The notes: a model not told the origin generated them from the letters alone. 56,198 bases of DNA from Sphingobacteriia bacterium (GCA_011390575.1 JAABSE010000015.1:1-56198); one strand, 5' to 3'. Shown: positions 26,176 to 35,711, numbered from the stretch's first letter. A program made the numbers and translations.

Positions 26176-27933
26176 ATGAAGAATTTTACTACGCTTACTT
26201 TTCTCTTCCTTCTTTTTGCAGGTTCATTGCAGGCCAACCAGGATCACGAGCAGCAATTGCAGGAAATCGCTAACATCAATAATCTTATGGGTATGTCGGT
26301 ATTGGCCGTACACGAAGGAAAAATCATTTACAGCGGGCATTTCGGATTGGCAAATTTTGCCCTGGCCACTCCGGTAAACAACCACACCCTCTACCGAATT
26401 GCCTCCATTTCCAAAACCATCACTGCAATGGCTTTCATGCAGTTGTATGAGCAAGGACTGGTAAATCCTGACGATGACATTTCTGACATCATGGGATTTC
26501 CTGTTCAGAATCCTCAACATCCCGATATCGCCATCACCCCCGGAATGCTGTTGTCGCACACCTCAACCCTCAACGATGGAAGCACCTACAGCGGCTTTCT
26601 GAGTGCCACATACAATAACCCCTCTCCTCCCAACATCAGTCAATTGATTGTTCCCGGCGGAAGTCATTTCTCATCCAATATCTGGCTCAATGCCCTGCCG
26701 GGAGAATATTTTCAATACAGCAATCTTGGGTATGGAGTATTGGCCAGCATCATTGAGAAAGTTTCCGGAGAGCGCTTTGATGTTTATGTTCGCGAAAACA
26801 TACTGGAACCACTTGAAATCAGCGGAAGTTTTAACCTTCACGACATCAACCTGACCAATCTTGCAGTGCTTTACCGCATGTCGTGCGATCAGTGGGTGCC
26901 CCAGGCAGACAACTACCCCACAGGACTTCCTGAACCCATTGATTACTCGGGCTACGAACCAGGGCACAATGGTCTGATTTTTTCTCCGCAGGGAGGCCTG
27001 AGAATCTCATCTGAAGATCTGGCAAAAATCATGATCACCCTTTCCAATAAAGGAACTTACAATGGAATACAGTTGCTTGAGGAAGAGACCGTCGAACTCA
27101 TGCACCAAAGACAATGGCAGTATAATGGCAGCAATGGCGATAATTACTATAATCTTTTCAATGCATGGGGCCTGGGAATACATCTTATAACCAACCAGCA
27201 GGATGGAGATATCGTAATACCCGGTTATGAGATGAAAGGCCATGCAGGAGAAGCATACGGGCTGATTTCGGACATGTATTACAACAATGACCCTGATTTC
27301 GGCATTATTTTCATTACCAATGGCAGCGCGGGCGCCTTTTTCGGAGGATGGAACTCAGCCTTTTACGAGGTAGAAGAACAAATATTCAGTGTTCTTTACA
27401 ATAGCCTGATCGTTCCGGAAATGACAGAAACGCATGATGTAATCATTGAAGTGGAGGGTTTGGGAACAACCCAACCTGCTCCGGGTACCTATACCCTGGA
27501 AGCAGGAGAGACATTCACAATTTCTGCCGAAGCTCAGGAGGGCTGGATCTTTGAGCATTTTATGATCAATAATGAGACAACTATCGCCCAACCGACACAT
27601 CAGTTTCCAGTGGAATCTGCTATGCAAATAACAGCGGTATTCAGCCAAATCCCTACCTCCACAGGCAACATTATACAGAAAAAGCAACCACATTTTTATG
27701 TTAACCATCATCAGGGCTTGCTCACCATAATTTCAGGCAACTCCTCAGTCTCTTATACCGGCCTGCGTATTTACGATATGCAGGGTGTGCTGGTTTTCTC
27801 ACAAAAAATGAATGAACAAGCTTTTTCTGACAGAGAAATGATTGATATTTCTTTTCTGTCTTCAGGCACCTATATTGCCAGGCTAAAAACAATAAAAGGT
27901 GCTTCTTTCACAGGTAAAATCACCATCCTTTAG
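26176..27933 (+). CDS. Secreted serine hydrolase (beta-lactamase/class C fold) with type IX sorting tail
   Basis: Start is the ATG at 26176, which gives a signal peptide (1-20, ending GSLQA); the frame is open further upstream but inside pabB. The 585-residue protein has a class C beta-lactamase/DD-peptidase-fold domain (about 25-415) with SISK (Ser77, Lys80), YSN (181-183) and HAGEAYG in place of KTG. A beta repeat with GWIFEHFMINN (about 420-490) resembles bacterial InlB-like repeats. The last 75 residues (LRIYDMQGVLVF...GTYIARLK) form a type A type IX secretion sorting domain. It is therefore exported and likely surface-attached. Natural substrate is unknown; such proteins are often esterases or peptidases rather than resistance enzymes. 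Confidence 0.9.
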   Translation: MKNFTTLTFLFLLFAGSLQANQDHEQQLQEIANINNLMGMSVLAVHEGKIIYSGHFGLANFALATPVNNHTLYRIASISKTITAMAFMQLYEQGLVNPDDDISDIMGFPVQNPQHPDIAITPGMLLSHTSTLNDGSTYSGFLSATYNNPSPPNISQLIVPGGSHFSSNIWLNALPGEYFQYSNLGYGVLASIIEKVSGERFDVYVRENILEPLEISGSFNLHDINLTNLAVLYRMSCDQWVPQADNYPTGLPEPIDYSGYEPGHNGLIFSPQGGLRISSEDLAKIMITLSNKGTYNGIQLLEEETVELMHQRQWQYNGSNGDNYYNLFNAWGLGIHLITNQQDGDIVIPGYEMKGHAGEAYGLISDMYYNNDPDFGIIFITNGSAGAFFGGWNSAFYEVEEQIFSVLYNSLIVPEMTETHDVIIEVEGLGTTQPAPGTYTLEAGETFTISAEAQEGWIFEHFMINNETTIAQPTHQFPVESAMQITAVFSQIPTSTGNIIQKKQPHFYVNHHQGLLTIISGNSSVSYTGLRIYDMQGVLVFSQKMNEQAFSDREMIDISFLSSGTYIARLKTIKGASFTGKITIL

Positions 27934-28193
27934 TTTGTTTTTAAAGACCTGCCTGCCATTAATTAATATTACCGGAGGTTTTTTACCCATATGTTCCCAT
28001 TTGATAAATATGACCCGGACAGGTTAAAATTAAGTGAAAAACAGAGCTTTTTAAATTATTTATTTATTAACTTGCACCCGCATTTTTGTTAAAAAAACTG
28101 CAGTACAGGTATGGGGTTCAGGTAAAAAACACCGCAGAATTATAAGCCCCAATTAATCAGGTATTTTTTTACCGGAATGGTTATAAAAGGATA

Positions 28194-28199
28194 GAGGAG
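28194..28199 (+). promoter_or_regulatory. Strong Shine-Dalgarno GAGGAG before cheR
   Basis: GAGGAG ends 3 bases before the ATG at 28203. Such a purine-rich site is rare in this window, where most starts lack one. Confidence 0.6.
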
Positions 28200-28202
28200 T
28201 AA

Positions 28203-29060
28203 ATGGCGTTAAAAATAGATATTCAGAAGAGTGATGTGCTTAGAGTCATTTACGAGTTTAAAAAAACTTACGGGATTGACTTTACTGACTATGCTGAAAT
28301 GTCGTTTAAGCGACGCATAGAACACATTATAGTTAGCCACAACCTTCAGAACGTTGATGACCTTCTCAAAAAAACCCGGGAGAACAAAGCTTATTTTCAA
28401 AAATGTATCAATGACATTACCGTTAACACTACAGAATTGTTCCGCGATGTTCCCGTTTGGCTCAACCTGAGAAGAAATGTACTGAACCTTTTCAAAGATA
28501 AAACCCATATCAACATCTGGCATGCAGGATGCTCCAGCGGAGAAGAAGTATATTCGATGCTTATCCTGCTCAATGAGCTTAACCTGCTGGAGAAAGCCAA
28601 GGTTTTTGCCACCGATATCAACACCGAGATTCTTGACAAAGCAAGAAGCGGTATTTTCAACCACCGCCTGCATCATACTTACTTTGATAATTTTGATAAG
28701 GTAATTAAAGTTAACCCTCTCAACTTTGAAGAAACACTCGACGTGCCCTATAGCAAATACTTTGAGCAGGATCAGCTCAACAAAAGTTTCAGGGTGAAAA
28801 AGTTCCTGCGCGATAAAGTCACCTTTAAGCAGCACAACCTGGTGGAGGGAAGTATCTTCTATAAATTTGACCTCATTTTTTGCCGCAATGTAATCATCTA
28901 TTTCAATACAGAACTGCAAAACAAGGTTATCTCCCTTTTTCACGAAAGCCTGTTCAATGACGGGATGTTGCTCATTGGTGCCCATGAAAATATTACCTAC
29001 CTGCCCATGGGCAGTAAATTTGACCCCAGAATTATGAAAGGATTGTATTTTAAGAAATAG
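28203..29060 (+). CDS. cheR: CheR-family protein-glutamate methyltransferase
   Basis: This 285-residue protein has the small helical CheR N-terminal domain (about 8-65, with TYGIDFTDYAEMSFKRRI) and a SAM-dependent methyltransferase domain. Motifs are ITVNTTELFRD, the SAM loop IWHAGCSSGEEVYSM, VFATDINTEILDKAR and FDLIFCRNVIIYF. CheR methylates glutamates of chemoreceptors. No chemoreceptor, CheB or CheA lies near, so it stands alone and may serve a non-chemotactic signalling protein, as often in Bacteroidota. A bidirectional terminator follows. Confidence 0.92.
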   Translation: MALKIDIQKSDVLRVIYEFKKTYGIDFTDYAEMSFKRRIEHIIVSHNLQNVDDLLKKTRENKAYFQKCINDITVNTTELFRDVPVWLNLRRNVLNLFKDKTHINIWHAGCSSGEEVYSMLILLNELNLLEKAKVFATDINTEILDKARSGIFNHRLHHTYFDNFDKVIKVNPLNFEETLDVPYSKYFEQDQLNKSFRVKKFLRDKVTFKQHNLVEGSIFYKFDLIFCRNVIIYFNTELQNKVISLFHESLFNDGMLLIGAHENITYLPMGSKFDPRIMKGLYFKK

Positions 29061-29084
29061 CCATCATGCAAATTGCAGATACAT

Positions 29085-29121
29085 AAAAAGGGCTTGCCGT
29101 TAATAATGGCAAGCCCTTTTT
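29085..29121. terminator. Bidirectional terminator between cheR and mmdB
   Basis: AAAAAGGGCTTGCC (29085-29098) and GGCAAGCCCTTTTT (29108-29121) are perfect reverse complements with a 9-base loop, giving a T-run in both directions for the converging genes. Confidence 0.93.
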
Positions 29122-29141
29122 GGTGAAGTGCAGAGGTTAGA

Positions 29142-30305
29142 TTATGTAAGGAAGCTCAGCAGAATACCTGCTGCAATGGCACTTCCAATTACGCCTGATA
29201 CATTGGCGGCCATGGCATGCATGAGCAGGTGGTTGGTCTTGTCGTATTCAAGACCCACGTGCTGAGAAACCCTGGCACTGTCCGGTACTGCCGACACACC
29301 GGCATTACCAATAAGAGGATTGATTTTGTTGCCCTCACTGGCAAAAAGGTTCATTACCTTGGCAAAAAGAACACCGCTAAATGTCGCTATAACAAAAGAA
29401 GCAGCTCCCAGGCCAAATATCATCATTGATTGTGGAGTAATAAATACGTCACCTTGTGTTGAAGCTCCTACTGTAAGACCCAGGAAAATAGTAACGATAT
29501 CAATGAGTGAAGAGCGGGCTGTCTCGGCCAGACGATTGGTAACACCACTTTCTTTCAGCAGGTTTCCGAAGAACAGCATTCCCAGCAGGGGCAGCGCTGT
29601 AGGCATGATAAAAGTAGTAAGCAGCATTCCCAGAATGGGGAAAAGGATTTTTTCCTGTTTGGAAACCGCTCTCGGAGGTTTCATGCGGATAAGCCTTTCC
29701 TTAGGTGTAGTAAGCAAGCGCATAACCGGTGGTTGAATTACCGGCACCAGAGCCATGTATGAATAAGCTGCAATGGCAATAGGCCCGACAAACTCAGGGG
29801 CAAGCTTTGATGAAAGGAAGATAGCCGTGGGGCCATCAGCGCCACCAATAATTGCAATGGCGCCGGCTTCCTGAGGTTCAAAGCCCAGCAATAAAGCGGA
29901 TGAGTAAGCAGCAAAAATACCGAACTGGGCCGCTGCTCCAAGCAATACAAGTTTGGGTTTAGAGAGCAGTGACGAGAAATCTGTCATGGCACCAATACCC
30001 AAAAAGATCAGTGGGGGATAAAATCCGCGCGAAACACCCTGATAGAGCATATTCAGAACACTTCCCTCTTCGTAAATTCCAATTTGCAGGCCTGCTTCCA
30101 AATCAAAAGGGATATTTCCCAGAATAATCCCGAAGCCGATAGGTATGAGCAACAATGGCTCATAATGCTTAATAATAGCAAGAGAAATAAAGAAAAGACC
30201 GACACATATCATTACAAGATGACGCCAACCTACATTGGCAAATGCGGTATAACCAAAAAACTCCTGCAGCTGTTGTATGATAAAATCAAAAATACTCAGG
30301 TCCAT
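29142..30305 (-). CDS. mmdB: Sodium-pumping decarboxylase beta subunit (methylmalonyl-CoA decarboxylase MmdB/OadB family)
   Basis: This 387-residue integral membrane protein has many hydrophobic helices. It keeps the family ion-path motifs GGADGPTAIFLSSKLAP and GNAGVSAVPDSARVSQ, which contain the Asp, Asn and Ser known to carry Na+ in OadB. It decarboxylates carboxybiotin and exports Na+. It is the last gene of mce-mmdA-gamma-biotin carrier-mmdB and starts 2 bases after the carrier gene. The epimerase at the head of the operon indicates methylmalonyl-CoA rather than oxaloacetate as substrate. Confidence 0.94.
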   Translation of the reverse strand: MDLSIFDFIIQQLQEFFGYTAFANVGWRHLVMICVGLFFISLAIIKHYEPLLLIPIGFGIILGNIPFDLEAGLQIGIYEEGSVLNMLYQGVSRGFYPPLIFLGIGAMTDFSSLLSKPKLVLLGAAAQFGIFAAYSSALLLGFEPQEAGAIAIIGGADGPTAIFLSSKLAPEFVGPIAIAAYSYMALVPVIQPPVMRLLTTPKERLIRMKPPRAVSKQEKILFPILGMLLTTFIMPTALPLLGMLFFGNLLKESGVTNRLAETARSSLIDIVTIFLGLTVGASTQGDVFITPQSMMIFGLGAASFVIATFSGVLFAKVMNLFASEGNKINPLIGNAGVSAVPDSARVSQHVGLEYDKTNHLLMHAMAANVSGVIGSAIAAGILLSFLT

Positions 30306-30307
30306 AA

Positions 30308-30742
30308 CTACCCTCCTATTTCAATCAATACATCGCCTTCCATTACGGACTGCCCCTCTTTAACTTTGATATCCAGCACTTTTCCTACTCTGTCGGAATC
30401 AATATTGTTTTCCATCTTCATGGCCTCCAGGGTAATCAGATTCTGCCCCATAGCAATGGAGTCTCCTACCCTGCAATGAATCTTCAATATTGTGCCCGGC
30501 AGAGGAGCTTTGATAGTGGCACTGGCGCCGCCTTTGCTGCCTGCTCCTTCTGAAGGGGTAGTATCAGTTGCCGGAACAGCTCTTGCTCTTACCAGCTTTG
30601 GGGTTTTTACAGGCTGTAGCGTCTTATCAACCTCTACATTGTAAGTCGACCCATTTACTTCCAGCTCAATGATGTTGTCTTCAATATTGTGAATCTGGAC
30701 ATCATACTGGTTGCCGTGTATGGTGAATTTATATTTTTTCAT
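30308..30742 (-). CDS. mmdC: Biotin carboxyl carrier subunit of the decarboxylase
   Basis: The ATG at 30742 is preferred to a TTG at 30748; the product has 144 residues. A short N-terminal beta region is joined by a Pro/Ala/Ser/Thr/Gly-rich linker (about 55-76) to a biotinyl domain (77-144). Biotin attaches to Lys109 in EAMKM. The carrier swings CO2 from MmdA to the membrane subunit MmdB. The gap of 124 bases to the upstream gamma gene holds a small hairpin (AATGGC/GCCATT). Confidence 0.94.
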   Translation of the reverse strand: MKKYKFTIHGNQYDVQIHNIEDNIIELEVNGSTYNVEVDKTLQPVKTPKLVRARAVPATDTTPSEGAGSKGGASATIKAPLPGTILKIHCRVGDSIAMGQNLITLEAMKMENNIDSDRVGKVLDIKVKEGQSVMEGDVLIEIGG

Positions 30743-30866
30743 AAACAATGCTTTATTATTTTAATGGCACCTGGCCATTTATCCCATTTTTGTGTATTCT
30801 ATAGTATAAATTTTTCAATAGTGCGTGACAAGATTTGCAACACCAATCCATGAGGGTATTGCAGTA

Positions 30867-31313
30867 TTAGCGATGTAAATTTCGCAATCCGTAGATTTTG
30901 GAACTCCAGGGAGAATAAGTACGTGAAACCTTTGAAATGGTTAATACGGTATTCTCGTAGTCATGCATTTCAGAGCGATACAGGTATATTGCCGCTGCAA
31001 TAGCAGCATTCACTTCACCACTTAGATCTTCTCCCTTGGGGGTTGCGGCAACAACGGCATCTGGATATTCCGATACTTTTCGCTTAGAAAACAACCCACT
31101 GAGCCATAATTTAAATTCAGTGGTATATAGCCTCGGGGTATTGGTAAACACCACAAAAAGCAAAAGCAAAACTACAAATACGATACTCATCCCTATCAGG
31201 GCCATTAATCCACCATAGGGATCATGATTGGAAAACACATCCACTTGATCAGCAGCACTTGCAGCACTACCTTCTACTGTGTTAACAATTCTGTTTAATT
31301 CATTTAACTCCAT
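30867..31313 (-). CDS. OadG-family gamma subunit of the decarboxylase, long form
   Basis: This 148-residue protein has one transmembrane helix (about 37-58, LMALIGMSIVFVVLLLLFVV), the mark of OadG/MmdD gamma subunits, which hold the complex together at the membrane. It is nearly twice the classical length of about 80. The extra C-terminal part (about 65-148) contains GEVNAAIAAAIYLYRSEMHD and YSPWSSKIYGLRNL; this extended form is common in Bacteroidota. It sits 12 bases after mmdA. Function of the extension is not known to me. Confidence 0.85.
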   Translation of the reverse strand: MELNELNRIVNTVEGSAASAADQVDVFSNHDPYGGLMALIGMSIVFVVLLLLFVVFTNTPRLYTTEFKLWLSGLFSKRKVSEYPDAVVAATPKGEDLSGEVNAAIAAAIYLYRSEMHDYENTVLTISKVSRTYSPWSSKIYGLRNLHR

Positions 31314-31325
31314 AGCAGAAAGATT

Positions 31326-32885
31326 TTACAAGGGAATATTTGAATGTTTCTTGGGAGGATTTACATCCTTTTTGGTTGCCAGCGACTGCAGTGCCCTGAT
31401 GATGCGGAAACGGGTATTGCGTGGTTCTATTACATCGTCTATATAACCATACTTGGCGGCATTGTATGGTGTGGCAAATTTATCAAGATACTCCTTCTCT
31501 TTTTGAATGACAAAATTGTTCCGTTCTTCCTCGTTCTCAATGGCTTTTATTTCTTTATTGCTCAGAATTTCTATGGCTCCTTTGGGTCCCATAACGGCTA
31601 TTTCTGCCATAGGCCATGCATAATTAATATCTCCACGCAAATGCTTGGAACTCATCACACAATAGGCTCCTCCGTATGCTTTCCTTAAAACTACGGTAAC
31701 TTTGGGCACCGTAGCTTCACCATATGCATACAGCAGTTTTGCTCCGTGCAGAATAATACCACCATATTCCTGGGCAGTTCCGGGCAAGAAACCGGGTACG
31801 TCTACCAGGGTAACCAAAGGAATATTAAAAGCATCGCAAAATCTCACAAACCGCGCGGCCTTGCGGGAAGCATTGATATCGAGCACTCCGGCCAGATACT
31901 TTGGCTGGTTGGCCACAATACCCACAGGCATGCCATTGAAACGGGCGAAACCGGTAATGATATTGGAAGCATAATTTCTATGTACTTCCAGAAACTCATT
32001 GTAATCAACAATAGAGTAGATTATATCTTTTACATCATAAGGCTTGTTCGGATTTTCAGGGATTATTTCATTCAAACCATCTTCGAGCCTGTCGATAGGG
32101 TCATCACATGAAGCCAGCGGTGGATCTTCCAGATTGTTTTGAGGCAAATAACTGAGAAGTTTACGAATCAGCATGATTCCCTGCTCTTCATCATCGGCTA
32201 CAAAATGCGCAACGCCGGATTTGGTGGCATGTGTCATGGCGCCTCCCAGCTCTTGCTCGTTGACAATTTCTCCTGTTACAGTTTTCACAACTTTAGGGCC
32301 AGTAAGGAACATATAGCTGTTTTCCTTGGTCATCATGATGAAATCGGTCAATGCCGGTGAATATACAGCACCCCCTGCACAGGGTCCGAAAACGCCTGTG
32401 ATTTGTGGAATTACTCCTGAAGCATTGATATTGCGCTGAAAGATTTCGGTATAACCGGCCAGGCTGTTAACCCCTTCCTGGATTCTTGCCCCGCCACTGT
32501 CGTTGAGGCCAATAACCGGAGCGCCCACTTTCATGGCTTTGTCCATCACTTTGCATATTTTTTCGGCATAGGCAAGAGACAATGAGCCGCCAAAAACAGT
32601 GAAATCCTGGGCATAAATATATACCAGGCGTCCGTCAATGGTGCCAAACCCTGTTACCACGCCATCAGAATAGTACTTCTGATTTTCGAGCCCAAATTCA
32701 GTGCAGCGATGCGTAACAAACATATCAAATTCTTCAAAGCTTCCTTCATCAAGAAGCAAATCAATGCGTTCACGGGCAGTCAGTTTTCCTTTGCTGTGCT
32801 GAGCTTCAATTCTTTTAAGCCCACCCCCCATTTTGGCCTGCTCACGCTTTTCAAGCAGTTCTTTAATTTTTTTTTCGAAAGACAT
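31326..32885 (-). CDS. mmdA: Methylmalonyl-CoA decarboxylase alpha / acyl-CoA carboxyltransferase subunit
   Basis: This 519-residue cytoplasmic protein has the two crotonase-like halves of carboxyltransferases. Motifs are [15 protein letters not shown] and [16 protein letters not shown] in the N-half, and [16 protein letters not shown] and [14 protein letters not shown] in the C-half. It moves the carboxyl group from methylmalonyl-CoA to biotin on the carrier, giving propionyl-CoA. Length equals that of family members. It lies 24 bases after mce. The same fold serves propionyl-CoA carboxylase, but the adjacent OadB/OadG genes argue for the sodium pump. Confidence 0.94.
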   Translation of the reverse strand: MSFEKKIKELLEKREQAKMGGGLKRIEAQHSKGKLTARERIDLLLDEGSFEEFDMFVTHRCTEFGLENQKYYSDGVVTGFGTIDGRLVYIYAQDFTVFGGSLSLAYAEKICKVMDKAMKVGAPVIGLNDSGGARIQEGVNSLAGYTEIFQRNINASGVIPQITGVFGPCAGGAVYSPALTDFIMMTKENSYMFLTGPKVVKTVTGEIVNEQELGGAMTHATKSGVAHFVADDEEQGIMLIRKLLSYLPQNNLEDPPLASCDDPIDRLEDGLNEIIPENPNKPYDVKDIIYSIVDYNEFLEVHRNYASNIITGFARFNGMPVGIVANQPKYLAGVLDINASRKAARFVRFCDAFNIPLVTLVDVPGFLPGTAQEYGGIILHGAKLLYAYGEATVPKVTVVLRKAYGGAYCVMSSKHLRGDINYAWPMAEIAVMGPKGAIEILSNKEIKAIENEEERNNFVIQKEKEYLDKFATPYNAAKYGYIDDVIEPRNTRFRIIRALQSLATKKDVNPPKKHSNIPL

Positions 32886-32909
32886 CAGTTATAAAGCTTT
32901 TAGGGATTA

Positions 32910-33320
32910 CTACTTGTTTTTGTTTTCGCAAAGCTCAGTGAGAACCCCTTTGGTAGATTTGGGGTGGAGAAAGGCAATGTCAAGACCTTCAGCACCTTTG
33001 CGTGGCTTTTGGTCTACCAGTTGTACGCCTTTGTTTTTCAACTCATCCAGGGCAGTTTCAATTCCATCTACAGCAAAGGCCAGATGATGAACTCCTTCGC
33101 CCTTCTTTTCTACAAATTTCCCAATGGGTCCTTCTGGATCTGTGGATTCGAGCAATTCAATCTTGGTCTCTCCCAGCATAAAAAACGCTGTTTTTACCTT
33201 TTGATCTTTGACTTCCTCTACAGCATAACATTTTAATCCCAGAATATCTTCATAGTAGTTGATGGATTCTTCGAGATTTTTTACGGCAATTCCAATGTGT
33301 TCGATATGGGTAAGCTTCAT
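32910..33320 (-). CDS. mce: Methylmalonyl-CoA epimerase
   Basis: This 136-residue glyoxalase-fold protein (VOC family) has the metal ligands His8 (IEHIGIAV), His79 (VHHLAF) and Glu129 (LTELCE). It interconverts the (R)- and (S)-forms of methylmalonyl-CoA between the mutase and the decarboxylase. It heads the decarboxylase operon and has a promoter core 45 bases upstream. Confidence 0.94.
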   Translation of the reverse strand: MKLTHIEHIGIAVKNLEESINYYEDILGLKCYAVEEVKDQKVKTAFFMLGETKIELLESTDPEGPIGKFVEKKGEGVHHLAFAVDGIETALDELKNKGVQLVDQKPRKGAEGLDIAFLHPKSTKGVLTELCENKNK

Positions 33321-33364
33321 AAAAGTACAGTTAAATTTAACAAGGTGACGGCTATTAATAGCCG

Positions 33365-33372
33365 CAAAGTTA
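33365..33372 (-). promoter_or_regulatory. -7 promoter core TAACTTTG of the mce-mmd operon
   Basis: An exact TAnnTTTG on the minus strand with a TTTG (plus-strand CAAA at 33388-33391) 15 bases upstream, a little closer than usual. The leader would be about 40 bases. Confidence 0.5.
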
Positions 33373-33489
33373 GGGATTTAAATCAATCAAAACTTAAGTC
33401 CGCCACTATTTGTTTACACATTAGCCTAACGTTGTTATTTAAATAACAAATAGGGGTATAACCTTGCTAAACATACTGAAAATAAAGAC

Positions 33490-35331
33490 TTATTCCATAG
33501 TAACTTCCCATAGAATCTCTACCTCCCAATTGAGCCGCGACTGAACATTTTCCGGATACACCTTAACCCGCTCCGGCTGTTGCCTGCGCAAGTAATGGCC
33601 TGTATCCCATTTTCCGTTTTTATTCTCATCAAAAACAAGTCGCAGGGCAAAAGTGGAGGCTCCCAGGTATCTGAAAGAATAAACCCCGGATTCATCAATT
33701 ATCTTCTCATCGATCACCATCTCCATGTTTTCATCCAGGAGTTGTAAAATGTATTGACTGTCTTCGGCTTCAGGCAGGGTAATATTGGCTGCGATGGTAC
33801 CATAACTTTCTTCGTTGTTGAGCTTGAAAGCAAATGAAAGAGTGTCATTCTGCACCCCAAACATATCTGTAATGCTACCGGGCAGAATCACCAGCCGGTA
33901 AGCACTATCGGGTTCAAGCAGGGAAGTCATCTGCAGAGTCCGTTTGATTTCATCTTTAAAACGAAAATCTGCCTCCACAGGAATCGAATCATTAAGATAC
34001 AATTCAAATAAATCGATATCAAACCGATCAAGAGGGGTCTGGCTTTTTAATTCAAAATTTTCATGAAACGGATGTACTCCTCTTCCTTCAGCAGTAGGAG
34101 CCGTAATGGTAAGAACAGGCTCGGTTTCTTCTGTAGTGCGCCTGGCATCACGTCCACGTGGGGCGCGTTCCAGCAATGAAACCGTCACCGAATCGATTAC
34201 ATGCCCCCTGTCACTGATCTCCAGCCGCAGGGTATCGCGCGCCATACCGGGCATCCAGAGTGTAAGGGTATCCATATTACTGCTGTATTCAGGTATAAAC
34301 CACTCGCGATCGAAAGGATTTTCATATTCTCTCACAACAACTGAGTCGGCAGGAATACGAAAGACAAGATTGAGTTTGCCCCTTGCGGCCATGGAAGCTG
34401 ACACAAATCGTTGGACTGTGTCTTTTTCCTGAAAAAGGTACAATTCATAAGAAGGGAAATCATTGGCATCTTCCGGAGCAAGCGTGTCGCCGGCCAGGGT
34501 GTCGGCAGAAGCTGAATCGCTCAGGGAGATTTCTTCGGTCTCATCCACAGCATCAGTTTGGTCGTCTACGGCTTCATCCGCATCCTCAGTTTCTGACTCT
34601 TCAGTCTCTTCCTCATACAACAAGCGGGCTGGTCCCATATAAACAGGAGTTACCAAACTATCCAGAAACGCAATTTTCTCGTCAGGATTGTCAAACAGAA
34701 AATTGGAATTCATGTCAATGAGGGCAAACAACATGTATTCACCTTCACGGATATTGGTAATCAGGAACTCCCCCCGGGGGTTTGCCTTTGTCAGATAAAC
34801 GGGTCTTTCCAGTATAGGAACCGAGTCATACACATTGTCGTACATCATTACAAAAACATTCTCCTCAGGCTTGAGGGTTAATGCATTAACCACTGTACCT
34901 CTTATGGCCAGTGAATCGACATAAGAACCGGTAGAAACTATAAACTGAAAATTAGGAATGGCATTTCCTTCGGTAAGATCTACGATGGATTCTCCAAAGA
35001 AAAAATTGTAGGTAGTGTTTTCAAGCAGGGTATCAGAGACAGACATTATAATGGAGCGACCTCTCACTTTTACTTCCGGATTATTTTTCAGCGGAGGGGA
35101 AACAAGCAGATTTTGTTGCAGATTACTTATTTCCACAAATTCATCAAAGAAAACCCTCACATCCTCACCAGCATAAAAGGTAGAATAATTGGGAGGATTA
35201 CTTCTTAAAATCACCGGAGGGTCTTCATCCTCAGGGCCACCTGTAGGAGCCACAACGTTGGCACAGGACAGATAAAAAACGGGCAGGATCAGAAAAATCC
35301 ATTTAGTTATTCTTTTGAAAACTTTGTTCAT
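33490..35331 (-). CDS. Ig-like (Big_5 type) domain lipoprotein with an acidic insert
   Basis: This 613-residue protein has a lipoprotein signal ending in FYLSC (Cys23), then NVVAPTGGPEDEDPPV and an Ig-like Big_5 domain (about 36-135, VFFDEFVEISN). A carboxypeptidase-regulatory-like segment (about 143-215) is followed by a highly acidic low-complexity stretch (240-290). More beta-rich sequence continues to the end. Proteins with this N-terminal layout are found once or twice in most Bacteroidota genomes; I know no proven function. It is transcribed alone, with an exact -7 core at 35467-35474. Confidence 0.8.
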   Translation of the reverse strand: MNKVFKRITKWIFLILPVFYLSCANVVAPTGGPEDEDPPVILRSNPPNYSTFYAGEDVRVFFDEFVEISNLQQNLLVSPPLKNNPEVKVRGRSIIMSVSDTLLENTTYNFFFGESIVDLTEGNAIPNFQFIVSTGSYVDSLAIRGTVVNALTLKPEENVFVMMYDNVYDSVPILERPVYLTKANPRGEFLITNIREGEYMLFALIDMNSNFLFDNPDEKIAFLDSLVTPVYMGPARLLYEEETEESETEDADEAVDDQTDAVDETEEISLSDSASADTLAGDTLAPEDANDFPSYELYLFQEKDTVQRFVSASMAARGKLNLVFRIPADSVVVREYENPFDREWFIPEYSSNMDTLTLWMPGMARDTLRLEISDRGHVIDSVTVSLLERAPRGRDARRTTEETEPVLTITAPTAEGRGVHPFHENFELKSQTPLDRFDIDLFELYLNDSIPVEADFRFKDEIKRTLQMTSLLEPDSAYRLVILPGSITDMFGVQNDTLSFAFKLNNEESYGTIAANITLPEAEDSQYILQLLDENMEMVIDEKIIDESGVYSFRYLGASTFALRLVFDENKNGKWDTGHYLRRQQPERVKVYPENVQSRLNWEVEILWEVTME

Positions 35332-35466
35332 AGAGCAATATAAGTGTAAATATTAAATCTTTTCTGGCGATTACTTTTGGCTGCTAAAGGATATTTCTTT
35401 GTGCAACCAAAAATATTTTCAGTATTGAGCAAAAAACTCAATAGACTGACAATTCATAACTTCACG

Positions 35467-35474
35467 CAAAAATA
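35467..35474 (-). promoter_or_regulatory. -7 promoter core TATTTTTG of the Ig-like lipoprotein gene
   Basis: An exact TAnnTTTG on the minus strand, 136 bases before the ATG at 35331. A TTTTG lies 16 bases upstream of it. Confidence 0.45.
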
Positions 35475-35538
35475 GGATTATTTAATCAAACAAAATTTGA
35501 GTTATACAATAAAAAAATAGTCCTTTTAAGCTATTTTT

Positions 35539-35569
35539 TTTGGTATTATAAAAAATCTTTGTACTTTTG
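35539..35569 (+). promoter_or_regulatory. Full Bacteroidota promoter TTTG-N19-TACTTTTG with no downstream ORF
   Basis: TTTG at 35539-35542 and TACTTTTG at 35562-35569 fit both consensus elements exactly, with the preferred 19-base spacing. It is the best promoter match I found in the window, yet it points at a non-coding stretch that ends in a terminator. Confidence 0.72.
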
Positions 35570-35574
35570 AACTG

Positions 35575-35693
35575 AAAATAAAAAAATCAGTTCTTTATAT
35601 ACTTCTACTGGCTGTTTCGGTATCCCCTGAAGATTTCCCCAATTTCCCTTTTGTCTTCAATTCCATTTCCCCTCGCCGAAGCAGCCTTTTTTT
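35575..35693 (+). ncRNA. Candidate C-rich small RNA, about 120 nt
   Basis: It begins just after the promoter at 35539-35569 and ends with a seven-T run (35687-35693). A closing stem GGCTGTTTCGG (35610-35620) pairs with CCGAAGCAGCC (35676-35686), eleven pairs with one G-U. Inside, TGAAGA (35628-35633) pairs with TCTTCA (35654-35659). The unpaired parts carry four C-runs (TCCCC, TTTCCCC, TTTCCC, TTTCCCC), which could contact G-rich sites on target RNAs. No ORF of useful length is present. It converges with the deacetylase gene, which ends at 35712. The start of transcription is estimated to within a few bases. Confidence 0.68.
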
Positions 35694-35711
35694 ATGCCCT
35701 TTTCTTTCATT

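Larger units (their letters stand above)
35332..35711. other. 380-base region with two diverging promoters and a candidate small RNA
   Basis: No ORF is supported. The region carries a minus-strand promoter core for the Ig-like lipoprotein (35467-35474) and a full plus-strand promoter followed by a structured, terminated unit (35539-35693). Confidence 0.6.

Noticed and set aside
28209-28985. 258-codon open frame on the minus strand
   Set aside because: Antisense to cheR, which shows complete CheR motifs and a ribosome site.
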